A stretch of 64,000 nt of DNA from Gymnodinialimonas ulvae (GTDB taxonomy: Bacteria; Pseudomonadota; Alphaproteobacteria; Rhodobacterales; Rhodobacteraceae). Both the position numbers and the translations under genes were made by a program. Shown one piece after another: positions 17,047 to 25,457 of this stretch. The stretch's first letter is position 1, and every line of letters starts with the position of its first letter. The notes under the pieces were generated by a model. That model saw only the letters and a program-made list of their open reading frames with translations, made no database searches and had not been told where the DNA came from. The DNA is taken from assembly GCF_037543845.1 (NCBI RefSeq), contig NZ_JBBIFX010000003.1, positions 532,178-596,177 of the forward strand, read 5' to 3'.

Positions 17047-17210
17047 TTCGAACTCCGTTAATTTTGACTGCCCGACCGTTTTTCGGCCTTTCCTCAGCTA
17101 TAAAACAAGTTTTGCGAAATCTCACAGGCTTTTTGTGAGACGGATCAGCGTGTTGCAATTGCGCAAGTGCCCTTTGACGCGAGCCAAAGGGATCAGCGGT
17201 GGCCCAAATG

Positions 17211-17238
17211 AAAAGGCGCACCCGATGGTGCGCCTTTT
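17211..17238. terminator. Bidirectional rho-independent terminator
   Basis: A perfect 12-bp stem, AAAAGGCGCACC / GGTGCGCCTTTT, with loop CGAT lies 22 bp beyond the stop of the outer-membrane protein gene that ends at 17260. The flanking A and T runs make it functional in either direction. It isolates this gene from the next barrel gene on the same strand. Confidence 0.9.
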
Positions 17239-17259
17239 CCAATCACTTGGACGATCCGA

Positions 17260-17865
17260 TCAGAACGCGAAGGCCACGTTCAATCCGAACGTGGTGAAGC
17301 TGCCATCTGCGGATCCGCCGGCAATGCCGGAGAATTCGTGCTGCAACGCCTCGGCCCCGATCAGGATCCGGTCACTGGCGCGGAAATCCAGGCCCACGCC
17401 GTAGAAAAAGCCGCTGTCCGTGGACGACAAGGTCTGAAACTCGAGATCCGCCTCGACATACCCGGCGGTCGCGTAAGGCAGGGCATTGCCAAGGTCATAG
17501 CCAACCTCACCCCCCACGCGGAGCAGCTGCGCGTCATAGTCGAGGTTCAGGGTCGTCGCCCCAAGGGTGACCTCGCCGAAGTCGAAATTGCCACGCACGA
17601 AGTCAATTTCGGCCCCGATGGTGACATTGCCCAGATCGTAGCGATACCCGGCGAAGACGCCGCTCAACGTGCCGTCGAAATCGGTCCCGGCGGTTTGGCC
17701 GTCCATCGTCTCGACCTGGATACCGCCGTAGAACTCGGTCCAGTCGGGCTGAACCGTCGGGCGGACGGGCGGCGGCGAGGATGGCGCGACGCCACCGGCG
17801 AATGCGGGCCCCGACAACAGGATTGCCAAGATGGGAAGAACGAATGTGCGCAAGGGACTCTCCAA
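17260..17865 (-). CDS. Outer-membrane beta-barrel protein
   Basis: The 201-residue precursor has a signal peptide (TFVLPILAILLSGPAFA) and a Pro-rich linker. An eight-strand barrel follows: EFYGGIQVETMDG, GVFAGYRYDLGNVTIGAEI, RVGGEVGYDLGNALPYATAG, GFFYGVGLDFRASDRILIG. The terminal strand FTTFGLNVAFAF again ends in Phe. It is paralogous in layout to the gene at 16483. The two are separated by a strong terminator, so they are probably transcribed separately. Confidence 0.8.
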   Translation of the reverse strand: MESPLRTFVLPILAILLSGPAFAGGVAPSSPPPVRPTVQPDWTEFYGGIQVETMDGQTAGTDFDGTLSGVFAGYRYDLGNVTIGAEIDFVRGNFDFGEVTLGATTLNLDYDAQLLRVGGEVGYDLGNALPYATAGYVEADLEFQTLSSTDSGFFYGVGLDFRASDRILIGAEALQHEFSGIAGGSADGSFTTFGLNVAFAF

Positions 17866-17987
17866 AGACTAGGGAGGCAGCATAAGGCATTAGCATAAAT
17901 AGCCCCGCCCGTTGGATCACGGGTTTTGGCCGAAACCGGCCGAGCTTGGGGCGCGGTGTTGCAGATTTGCCCTTCGCGCGGGTCGCC

Positions 17988-18893
17988 TCAGTTCAGCTCG
18001 CTCAGCAACGAAATGCATTGGTTCGGGACGTCCTGCAACGCGACCCGCATCCCGCGCGGGGGTTGCGCGGGCGGAGGCGTCGTATCCGGCGGGCCGGGCG
18101 GCGGCGGGTTCAAAATGCGCGCCGCGCGGTCATAGGCTTCCTGACAGCCATCGCCTTGCGGAAGCGGCTGGTTCTGGCAATTGCGGTCGCCCGCGGGGCA
18201 TTCAAGGCGCACATGGAAATGGTAGTGATGGCCATTGGCGGGGCGAATATGGCTGAGCCAATCTCTGTCGCCGGTGACGTTTTCGCACAGCCACACCTTC
18301 ACCCCGGTGGTCACGAAAATCCGCGCCGTGCGCGGATCTGTGGCCGCAAGGCGCAGAACCTCTGCATGCTCCTGCGTCCAGTTTTCATTGACCGAAGCGC
18401 CGCGTTGCGCCCGGACCGAGATGGAGGACAGGTTCTCACGATCCTCACGGGTCAGGCTCAGGTCACGCGCCGGCAGCATCCAGATATCGACGTCGATGCC
18501 CGATTGGTGGCTCGCATGCCCGGTCAGCATCGGCCCGCCGCGCGGCTGCGCCATGTCGCCGACGTAAAGCCCCTGCCAGGACGTGCTGGCCGCGACATTG
18601 GCGCTGAGTGTTTCGATGTAGTCAATCAGTTCCGTGTGACCCCAATTGCGGTTCCGGCTTAGCCGCATCGCCTGCCAGGTTGGCCCGGTTTCCGGCAGCT
18701 CCATCCCTCCCGCAAGGCAGCCGTTGGAATAAAACCCAATGGCTTCGGACGCCCCGGAGGAGGCGCTGGTCTCGGCCCCGAAGAATTGCCGCGCTTCCTG
18801 ACCGGAGATCGTTGGATCAAGTTGAACGGTGGATCCGCCACCCGACCCGCAAGCCGCCAAGATCATCAACGCAAATGGGAAAAATCGTTTCAT
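17988..18893 (-). CDS. mepA: Penicillin-insensitive murein endopeptidase (lipoprotein)
   Basis: MepA is a LAS-type zinc peptidase that cuts D-Ala-meso-DAP cross-links in peptidoglycan. The 301-residue protein has the metal ligands in LTGHASHQSGIDVDIWM and the conserved GHHYHFHVRLECP. A lipobox MILAAC at residues 10-15 suggests membrane anchoring instead of the soluble periplasmic form known from E. coli. A Pro-rich segment (NPPPPGPPDTTPPPAQPP) precedes the C-terminal tail. Its start overlaps the stop of the upstream transporter gene by 4 bp (ATGA), so the two are translationally coupled. Confidence 0.92.
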   Translation of the reverse strand: MKRFFPFALMILAACGSGGGSTVQLDPTISGQEARQFFGAETSASSGASEAIGFYSNGCLAGGMELPETGPTWQAMRLSRNRNWGHTELIDYIETLSANVAASTSWQGLYVGDMAQPRGGPMLTGHASHQSGIDVDIWMLPARDLSLTREDRENLSSISVRAQRGASVNENWTQEHAEVLRLAATDPRTARIFVTTGVKVWLCENVTGDRDWLSHIRPANGHHYHFHVRLECPAGDRNCQNQPLPQGDGCQEAYDRAARILNPPPPGPPDTTPPPAQPPRGMRVALQDVPNQCISLLSELN

Positions 18894-20299
18894 GACGCGT
18901 CCTCACCCTCATAATTGCGGCCCTTGGGATCCACCCAGAATAGCAGGATCAGGCCAATCAGAAAAAGCACCACCAACGGCACAACACCGATCTGCTGAGA
19001 TCCGCTGATCTGGGTCATGACCCCGATGGACAAAGGCGCGATGAACGACGTGGCCTTGCCCGCCAGCGCATAAAGCCCGAAGGCTTCGGTCATGCGGTCG
19101 GGATAGGCCTGCCGCACCAGCATCGTGCGCGAGGCCGATTGCAACGCCCCGCCGCAGGCCCCGATGAACGCGCCCAGAATGTAGAAGGAAATGTCGGGCA
19201 AGCGCGAGCCTTCGTCTACGGGCAAGCCGAAGACGCTGTCGCGGCTGACAAACACAACCGCCAGCGCCACGCAGGTCAGCACGATCACGTTCAGCACAAT
19301 CACCGGTTTCGGCCCGAACGCGCCGTCCATCCGGCCGCCCAGCCACGAGAAAACCGCGCCAGTCAGAATGGCGAGGATGCCGAAGATGCCCACGTCCACG
19401 ATGCTCCAGCCCAGCACACCGGAGGCGTAGATGCCGCCGAACACATACATCCCGTTGAGCGCGTCGCGGTAGAACATCGACGAGGCCAGGTAAAACATCA
19501 GCGGGCGTTCCGACGGCAACCGCTTGAGCGACACCACAAGCGACGGCCAGGCCCCGCGCAACGCCGCGCCCATCGGGATCGCGCCCGGCAATCTTTCATC
19601 GCGCACCCAAAGGAAGAACGGGATCATCCCGACCGCAAACCAGATCGCGGTCAACGGCCCGACCGCCCGCGTGCCTTCCCGTGCCTCTGCGTCCAAGCCG
19701 AACACCGGGTCCATGCCCAGAAGCGTTTTGCCCGTCTCGGCGTTCTCCGCAAAAAAGAACAGCATCAGGATCAGGGACAACAACCCGCCGACATAGCCCC
19801 AGGCAAAGCCGGTGCCAGAAATGCGCCCGATCTCGCGCCGATTGCCCAGCGACGGCAACATCGCGTTGGTGAAGATCGTCGCGAACTCCATCCCGATCAG
19901 GCCAATCGCGAACAGCACCAGCGTCGCGATCAGGTTGAAATCGCCCGGCGCGGCCCACCACAACCCGTAGGCGCCCACCACATACATCACCGAAAAGATG
20001 TAGATGAACGGCATCCGCCGCCCCGACAAATCCGCCATCGCGCCCAGGAACGGCGCCGAAATCGCGATCAGGAACCCCGCCGCACCGACACCATAGCCCC
20101 AGGCCGTCTGCGCCTGCGTCCCGTCGCCCAGCAATTCGTTGATATAGGGGCCGAATATGAACGTCAGCAGCAGGGTGTTGTATGGCTGGCTGGCCCAATC
20201 AAATGCCCACCATCCCCAGATGCGTTTGCGAAGGGTCGAGGCCGGGGTCGGGGTCGGGGTCGAGGCGGGGGGGGATGTGCGTTCCATGGGCGCAACCAT
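18890..20299 (-). CDS. UMF1-type MFS transporter
   Basis: The 469-residue inner-membrane protein has about twelve hydrophobic segments. It carries the UMF1 (Atg22-like) signatures WWAFDWASQPYNTLLLTFIF at the N terminus, APFLGAMADLSGRRMPFIY, and FLLDGAGGALQSASRT-type motif as IGACGGALQSASRTMLVRQ. A Pro/Thr-rich tail of about 25 residues precedes the first helix. The substrate of this subgroup is unknown in bacteria. Coupling to mepA by a 4-bp overlap suggests a link to muropeptide handling, but that is inference only. Confidence 0.85.
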   Translation of the reverse strand: MVAPMERTSPPASTPTPTPASTLRKRIWGWWAFDWASQPYNTLLLTFIFGPYINELLGDGTQAQTAWGYGVGAAGFLIAISAPFLGAMADLSGRRMPFIYIFSVMYVVGAYGLWWAAPGDFNLIATLVLFAIGLIGMEFATIFTNAMLPSLGNRREIGRISGTGFAWGYVGGLLSLILMLFFFAENAETGKTLLGMDPVFGLDAEAREGTRAVGPLTAIWFAVGMIPFFLWVRDERLPGAIPMGAALRGAWPSLVVSLKRLPSERPLMFYLASSMFYRDALNGMYVFGGIYASGVLGWSIVDVGIFGILAILTGAVFSWLGGRMDGAFGPKPVIVLNVIVLTCVALAVVFVSRDSVFGLPVDEGSRLPDISFYILGAFIGACGGALQSASRTMLVRQAYPDRMTEAFGLYALAGKATSFIAPLSIGVMTQISGSQQIGVVPLVVLFLIGLILLFWVDPKGRNYEGEDAS

Positions 20300-20338
20300 C
20301 TTGCGGCGTGCCCGGTTTGTCCAATGTTTTGGCGGGGC

Positions 20339-20890
20339 TCAGACCTGCGGCGGCCAGGGACGTGTCGCATCCGCCGCAGCCCAGCCCTGCACCCATTCGG
20401 GCAACGGGCGGCTGGCTTCGCTGATCGCCATCGCGCGGGCGACATCATCGACCGGAGCCAACCGCCCCTTCTGCGTGACCCCGGTGCGCAGCAGTGCGTG
20501 GTTACAACAGGTCTCGCCGCGCCACATGGCCTGTTCGAGATAGAAGAACCGCGTGTCCCAGCCCAGAAACCGCGTCCGCATCTCGAAGGTTTGCAACGGC
20601 CTGATCCGCGAGCGGTAGCGCACGGTCGATCCCGCCACGACCAGACCCCATCCCTCTCGCTTCAACACATCCCAAAGCCCGATCCGGATCGCCAATGCCG
20701 TGCGCCCAAGGTCGAACAGGGTCAGGATGCGCCCGTTGTTCATCTCAAGGAAGTAATCGATGTCGAACGGCCAGCAGCGCATCGTCATCACATGCGTGTC
20801 GTAAAGCCCAAGGCGCGGCTTGCGACTTTCCTTGGCGGCGATGGCGAGGGTGCGGGCAAATGGATACATGGCCTGCAAATCGCGGAGCAC
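20339..20890 (-). CDS. Hotdog-fold acyl-CoA thioesterase-like protein
   Basis: The 183-residue protein matches the THEM6/4HBT-like hotdog group. The active-site helix region is WPFDIDYFLEMNNGRILTLF, where the Asp and Asn positions are conserved. It is followed by beta strands STVRYRSRIRPLQTFEMRT and RFFYLEQAMWRGETCCNHAL. Substrate is unknown, probably an acyl-CoA. It is divergent from the yggT gene and 40 bp from the transporter gene's start on the same strand, so it may be the first gene of that operon. Confidence 0.75.
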   Translation of the reverse strand: MLRDLQAMYPFARTLAIAAKESRKPRLGLYDTHVMTMRCWPFDIDYFLEMNNGRILTLFDLGRTALAIRIGLWDVLKREGWGLVVAGSTVRYRSRIRPLQTFEMRTRFLGWDTRFFYLEQAMWRGETCCNHALLRTGVTQKGRLAPVDDVARAMAISEASRPLPEWVQGWAAADATRPWPPQV

Positions 20891-21017
20891 GCGGCAAAGG
20901 ACAAGAGGGCCGTCGCGTCAAATGCGCGTCGATTCCCGCAAATCTACATCGATTGCTTGCGGCGGCGCGATGTCCTGCCTATTTCCCGTGCAACATTCCA
21001 TTGGCCGGACATGATCC

Positions 21018-21305
21018 ATGACCTCTATCCTCCAGATCCTGATGCTGCTTCTGAGCGTGGCAAAATTCATCGTGATCGCGCATATCATCATGTCGTGGCT
21101 GATCAATTTCGGCGTGCTGAACATGGCGCAGCCCATCGTCGCGCAGATCTGGGACGGGTTGAACCGGCTGTTGGAGCCGATCTACGGCCCGATCCGGCGC
21201 ATGTTGCCGAATATGGGTGGCCTCGATCTTGCGCCGCTGGTGGTGATCCTCGGGATCCTCGCGCTGGAGATCGTCATCCGCAACAACGCGGTGCTGTTCC
21301 TGTAG
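21018..21305 (+). CDS. YggT-family integral membrane protein
   Basis: The 95-residue protein has two hydrophobic segments (LQILMLLLSVAKFIVIAHI and LAPLVVILGILALEIVI) around the family signature LLEPIYGPIRRMLPNMGGLDLAPLV. YggT proteins are found in cell-division and osmotic-stress contexts; the biochemical role is unknown. The ATG at 21018 is preceded by a 127-bp divergent region. It is convergent with msrA. Confidence 0.9.
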   Translation: MTSILQILMLLLSVAKFIVIAHIIMSWLINFGVLNMAQPIVAQIWDGLNRLLEPIYGPIRRMLPNMGGLDLAPLVVILGILALEIVIRNNAVLFL

Positions 21306-21329
21306 GTGCCTCGTAGCGGACGCCGTCCC

Positions 21330-22007
21330 CTATAGATGGTCCGCGGCGAAGGCGGCTTCCTGTCCCCAGATGTCGAGCACGCGCTGATCCCGGCCACAGG
21401 CGTCGCGGTACAGCTCGTAGGCGACGGATTTCCGGCGCGGGCCGAACCGGGTGAGGATGATCTCGTCCGACCGGTAGTAATCCTGATGATAGGCCTCGGC
21501 CTCGAAGAACGGGGCCGCATCGCGGATCGGCGTTACCACGCGCGCGCCCAGCACACCCTCGGCCTCAAGGATCGCGCCCCGTGCAATCTCGCGCTCCGCC
21601 GCGTCGCCTGTGAAAATCGCGGTCGTGTAACTTTCGCCCCGGTCACAGAACTGCCCCCCGGCATCCAGCGGATCGATCGAGCGCAGGAACAACCGCAACA
21701 GCGATGCATAGGGCAGCACATCGGCGTCATAGGTGATTTCCACCGCCTCCAGATGCCCCGTGCCGCCACGCACGACTTGCCGGTAGCTGGGGTCGGGAAC
21801 CGTACCACCGGCGAACCCGGAGACGACCTCGATCACGCCATCGACCCGCTCGAAATCGCTCTCGACGCACCAGAAACACCCACCGGCGACCACGGCGGTG
21901 CGGATATCCTGCGCATGGGCCTTACCGTGGCCAAGGACGGCGCCAGTCAGAATTGCGGCGCTGAGGATCAGGGTCTTGAGGTTCTCGCGGATCGGGGTGC
22001 GGGACAT
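21330..22007 (-). CDS. msrA: Peptide-methionine (S)-S-oxide reductase, exported form
   Basis: MsrA reduces methionine-S-sulfoxide in proteins. The catalytic motif GGCFWCVESDFERVDGV and the following VVSGFAGG, GTGHLEAVEITYD and YHQDYY blocks are complete. A signal peptide precedes them (LKTLILSAAILTGAVLGHGKAHAQ), so this 225-residue copy should work in the periplasm, where oxidants first reach proteins. A cysteine in RDACGRDQRV near the C terminus is a candidate resolving residue. The ATG at 22007 has AAGGACC upstream; a longer frame to 22061 lacks support. Confidence 0.92.
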   Translation of the reverse strand: MSRTPIRENLKTLILSAAILTGAVLGHGKAHAQDIRTAVVAGGCFWCVESDFERVDGVIEVVSGFAGGTVPDPSYRQVVRGGTGHLEAVEITYDADVLPYASLLRLFLRSIDPLDAGGQFCDRGESYTTAIFTGDAAEREIARGAILEAEGVLGARVVTPIRDAAPFFEAEAYHQDYYRSDEIILTRFGPRRKSVAYELYRDACGRDQRVLDIWGQEAAFAADHL

Positions 22008-22155
22008 GGGTGGGGTCCTTCGGTTAGCGTTGCAGGCAGCGAAACGCGACGCAGTCGGCATTGCAAGACACGCCCGCTTGATGTCACGAAAGGGTGAAAC
22101 CGGTGGGATCCGATGCGTTACGAAAAAACGACAAAAAAACTACAGGAAAATTCAT

Positions 22156-22857
22156 ATGAAAATCGCGATGTGGTCGGGGCCCCGAAACCTGTCGACGGCG
22201 ATGATGTACGCCTTCGGAAACCGCTCTGATTGCGAGGCCTGGGATGAGCCGTTCTACGCCGCCTACCTTGCAGCAACCGGTGCCGATCATCCGATGCGCA
22301 CCGAGACAATCGCAAGCCAACCCGTCGATGTTCTGGACGTGATCGCAGACATTCGTGCGCCGCAGGACAGGCCGGTCCGATACCTCAAGCTGATGACCCA
22401 TCACATGGTGCCGGACTTTCCGCTGGATTGGGCCAAGGACTGCGCGAATGTCCACCTGATCCGCCATCCCGCGCGTGTCATCGCAAGCTATGCCGCCAAG
22501 CGTGAAACGATCACTTTGGACGATATCGGCTTTGCCGAAGTGGCGCGTATATACGACGCCCTGCCCGGCCCCGTGATCGACAGCGCAGACATCCGCGCGG
22601 ACCCCGCCCCGATGCTTCGCACGCTGTGTGCCGAGGTCGGGCTCCTCTTCGATCCGGCCATGCTGACATGGCAGGCCGGGCCGAAAACCTTCGATGGCGC
22701 CTGGGCTCCGCATTGGTACGATGCGGTGCACCGCTCCACCGGATTTGCAGGCGCAGAAGGCGAATTGCCCGAGGTCGCGCAAGCGCATCGCGGGCTGCTC
22801 GACGCGGCGCTGCCGATCTATGAAGCCATGTGGGCGCGGCGTTTGAAACTCCGCTAA
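22156..22857 (+). CDS. Sulfotransferase-like P-loop protein
   Basis: The 233-residue protein starts MKIAMWSGPRNLSTAMMYAF, a P-loop-like nucleotide-sulfate motif typical of the sulfotransferase-like proteins often misannotated as branched-chain aminotransferases. Further family blocks are CEAWDEPFYAAYL, FIKLMTHHM-like YLKLMTHHMVPDF, and NVHLIRHPARVIASY, which resembles the 3'-phosphate binding element. The acceptor is unknown. ATG 22156 has AGGAAA 8 bp upstream. The gene is followed after 60 bp by the purine-salvage operon. Confidence 0.75.
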   Translation: MKIAMWSGPRNLSTAMMYAFGNRSDCEAWDEPFYAAYLAATGADHPMRTETIASQPVDVLDVIADIRAPQDRPVRYLKLMTHHMVPDFPLDWAKDCANVHLIRHPARVIASYAAKRETITLDDIGFAEVARIYDALPGPVIDSADIRADPAPMLRTLCAEVGLLFDPAMLTWQAGPKTFDGAWAPHWYDAVHRSTGFAGAEGELPEVAQAHRGLLDAALPIYEAMWARRLKLR

Positions 22858-22917
22858 GGCGTGCCGGTTTTCCAAACGACCCTTGCAGGCCCCGGGGCGC
22901 TTCGGCAAAACTGCGAC

Positions 22918-24702
22918 ATGGAGATTACCCCGTTCCCCACATGGCCCGATGTCGCCTCGGGTCTGGTTGCCACCGCCGCCGGGCGCGCGCCTGCCGATCT
23001 GGTTGTGATCAACGCGCGCGTCGTTCTGGTGCAGACGCGCGAAGTGATGGACGGCTGGCAGGTTGCCATAAAACAAGGCCGTTTCGCCTATGTCGGACCG
23101 GATGCAGCGCATTGCATCGGGGACGGGACGCAGGTTCAGGATCTTGACGGCAAATACCTGCTCCCCGGCCTCTGCGATGGGCACATGCATATCGAGTCAG
23201 GCATGCTGACGCCCGCCGAATTTGCCCGTGCCGTGATCCCGCACGGCACGACCAGCATGTTCACCGACCCCCACGAGATCGCCAATGTCTTCGGCCTGCG
23301 CGGGGTGCGGTTGATGCATGACGAGGCGTTGATGCAGCCCGTCAACATCTGGACGCAGATGCCCTCCTGCGCGCCCTCCGCGCCCGGATTGGAGACCACC
23401 GGCTACGAGATCGGTCCCGAAGATGTGGCCGAGGCGATGGCCTGGCCCGGGATCATCGGCCTGGGCGAGATGATGAACTTTCCCGGTGTGGTGAACGGCA
23501 GCCAGCAGATGCTGGCCGAGATTGCCGAGACGCAGAAGGCCGGCAAGACCGTTGGCGGGCACTACGCCTCGCCCGATCTGGGCCCCGCGTTCCACGCTTA
23601 TGCCGCCGGTGGCCCCGCCGATGATCACGAAGGCACCAGTGAGACCGACGCGATTGCGCGGATGCGGCAAGGTATGCGGTCGATGATCCGCCTTGGGTCT
23701 GCGTGGTACGATATCGAAAGCCAGATCACCGCGATCACCGAACGTGGCCTCGACCCGCGCAACATGATCATCTGCACCGACGATTGCTTTGCCAAGACGC
23801 TGGTGGAGGAAGGGCATATGAACCGCGCCGTGCGCCATGCGATTGAATGTGGGTGCGATCCGTTGATCGCGCTGCAGATGGCCACGATCAACGCCGCGAC
23901 GCATTTCGGGTTGGAGCGCGAGATTGGGCAGATTGCGCCGGGGCGGCGGGCGGATATGATCGTGACTTCCGATCTTGAGGCCCTGCCGATCGAGGCCGTC
24001 TATGGGCGCGGCGTGATGGTGGCCGAGGCGGGTCAGGTTCTGGTCGATTGCCCGCATCTGAAGTGGCCCGACGACACGCGCGCCTCCGTGCATCTCGGAC
24101 GTGCATTGAAAGCGGCGGATTTCGAGATCCGGTCAGACGCCGAACGCGTCACCGCCAATGTGATCGGCGTGGTCGAAAACCAGGCACCCACCAAGGCGCT
24201 GATCAAGGACCTGCCGGTGCGGGACGGCATCGTGGAGCCCGACGGTATCGCGCAGATCGCGTTGGTCGAACGGCATCGCGGCACGGGCGGCGTGGTCAAC
24301 GGGTTTGTCAGTGGCTTTGGCTACGGGCCGGGGATGGCGATGGCCTCAACGGTGGCGCACGACAGCCACCACATGATCGTCGTGGGCACAGACCGCGCGA
24401 TGATGGCGCAGGCCGCGAACCGGTTGGCCGAGGTCGGTGGCGGCGTGACGCTGTGGCGCGACGGCGTGGAACAGGCGCTGGTGGAACTGCCTATCGCGGG
24501 CCTTATGTCAGATGCCCCTGCGGCGGAGGTCGCGGCGAAGGTCACGCGCCTGGTGGAAGCGATGGGTGATGCGGGATGCACGCTCAACAATGCCTATATG
24601 CAGCACTCGCTTTTGGCATTGGTCGTCATCCCGGAGTTGCGGATCAGCGACCTTGGGCTGGTGGACGTGCGGACGTTCGAATTAACGGAGGTTCTGCAGT
24701 GA
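22918..24702 (+). CDS. ade: Adenine deaminase
   Basis: Ade converts adenine to hypoxanthine and ammonia. The 594-residue amidohydrolase carries the binuclear metal motif LCDGHMHIESGML, PHGTTSMFTDPHEIANVFG, the GHYASPDLG segment, and MIICTDDCFAKTLVEEGH. The C-terminal block GFGYGPGMAMASTVAHDSHH is specific to Ade within the superfamily. The ATG at 22918 fits the family start; a GTG at 22861 would add 19 residues. Its stop overlaps the GTG of the next gene (GTGA), and amn follows, so adenine released from AMP is deaminated by the product of the same operon. Confidence 0.95.
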   Translation: MEITPFPTWPDVASGLVATAAGRAPADLVVINARVVLVQTREVMDGWQVAIKQGRFAYVGPDAAHCIGDGTQVQDLDGKYLLPGLCDGHMHIESGMLTPAEFARAVIPHGTTSMFTDPHEIANVFGLRGVRLMHDEALMQPVNIWTQMPSCAPSAPGLETTGYEIGPEDVAEAMAWPGIIGLGEMMNFPGVVNGSQQMLAEIAETQKAGKTVGGHYASPDLGPAFHAYAAGGPADDHEGTSETDAIARMRQGMRSMIRLGSAWYDIESQITAITERGLDPRNMIICTDDCFAKTLVEEGHMNRAVRHAIECGCDPLIALQMATINAATHFGLEREIGQIAPGRRADMIVTSDLEALPIEAVYGRGVMVAEAGQVLVDCPHLKWPDDTRASVHLGRALKAADFEIRSDAERVTANVIGVVENQAPTKALIKDLPVRDGIVEPDGIAQIALVERHRGTGGVVNGFVSGFGYGPGMAMASTVAHDSHHMIVVGTDRAMMAQAANRLAEVGGGVTLWRDGVEQALVELPIAGLMSDAPAAEVAAKVTRLVEAMGDAGCTLNNAYMQHSLLALVVIPELRISDLGLVDVRTFELTEVLQ

Positions 24703-25457
24703 GTTTCGCAGACGAGGTACGCGCGCGCTTACCCGAAGGCATGACCTTGCCAGAACCCTTCACGCAAACGTTCGACTGGCTGGAAGCACAAGGCTGGGGC
24801 GGGATATTCACCCGCCTCGATCAAGAAGCTTTCTCGTCTCGGTATCTGTCAATCTATCCGCCAGATGTCCGCGATGAATATGGCGCCAGCTTCGTTCTGT
24901 TCCGCTTCGAAGCTGGCCCGCCTCTCCATGATCCGCCGCCCCAGGCGATCGCCCGGATCACAACCATCGCAAAGATCGCAGGCGACGGTGGAACGCTGTC
25001 CTTCTGGCTCGACGACGACGGCAAGCAATGGATCACCGTTTTCAACCACGGCATCCCCCATGTGCTGACCGATGACCCAATCGTCGCGCTGCAATTTCTG
25101 GCCATCGGCTATTCGGAACCCGGTGCGTTGACCGACCCCAACGTTACGCCACTGGAGGCCCAGTACGGCGATCCGATCACCGTCCCCAAAGCATTTCAGG
25201 ACTTCATCTCGGCGACCTTTGGCGTCTCGATTCCGGCGCGCGCTTCGGATCTGGGCATCGTAATCCCGCCGGAAAGCGCGCCTGATCCGCTGCGTGCCTG
25301 GCTGGACGAGGTCATGCCCGAACCCGAGATCGGGGCCATTCCCGGCATGACGGCCGAAAACCCCTATATTGTCACTCCGGAACTCCGCGAAATTCTGGGC
25401 GATGCGGGCGTCGCCGCGCTGCGCCGGGTCTATGAATTTGTGATCGAGGAAGAATGA
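24699..25457 (+). CDS. Unknown protein coupled between adenine deaminase and AMP nucleosidase
   Basis: A GTG start at 24699 overlaps the ade stop, with GGAGG 8 bp upstream. The 252-residue product has no signal or membrane segment and is acidic, with aromatic-rich strands (WLEAQGWGGIFTRLD, GGTLSFWLDDDGKQWITVF, PIVALQFLAIGYSEPG). The layout weakly recalls SMI1/KNR4-type domains, but I cannot confirm that. The gene ends in a 4-bp overlap (ATGA) with amn. This tight coupling suggests a role with AMP or adenine turnover, or a regulatory partner; no catalytic motif is visible. Confidence 0.75.
   Translation: MSFADEVRARLPEGMTLPEPFTQTFDWLEAQGWGGIFTRLDQEAFSSRYLSIYPPDVRDEYGASFVLFRFEAGPPLHDPPPQAIARITTIAKIAGDGGTLSFWLDDDGKQWITVFNHGIPHVLTDDPIVALQFLAIGYSEPGALTDPNVTPLEAQYGDPITVPKAFQDFISATFGVSIPARASDLGIVIPPESAPDPLRAWLDEVMPEPEIGAIPGMTAENPYIVTPELREILGDAGVAALRRVYEFVIEEE

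Noticed and set aside
19139..21316. 725-codon plus-strand open frame
   Set aside because: It is antisense to the UMF1 transporter and thioesterase genes, with low-complexity Arg/His/Gln content; the minus-strand genes are clearly real.
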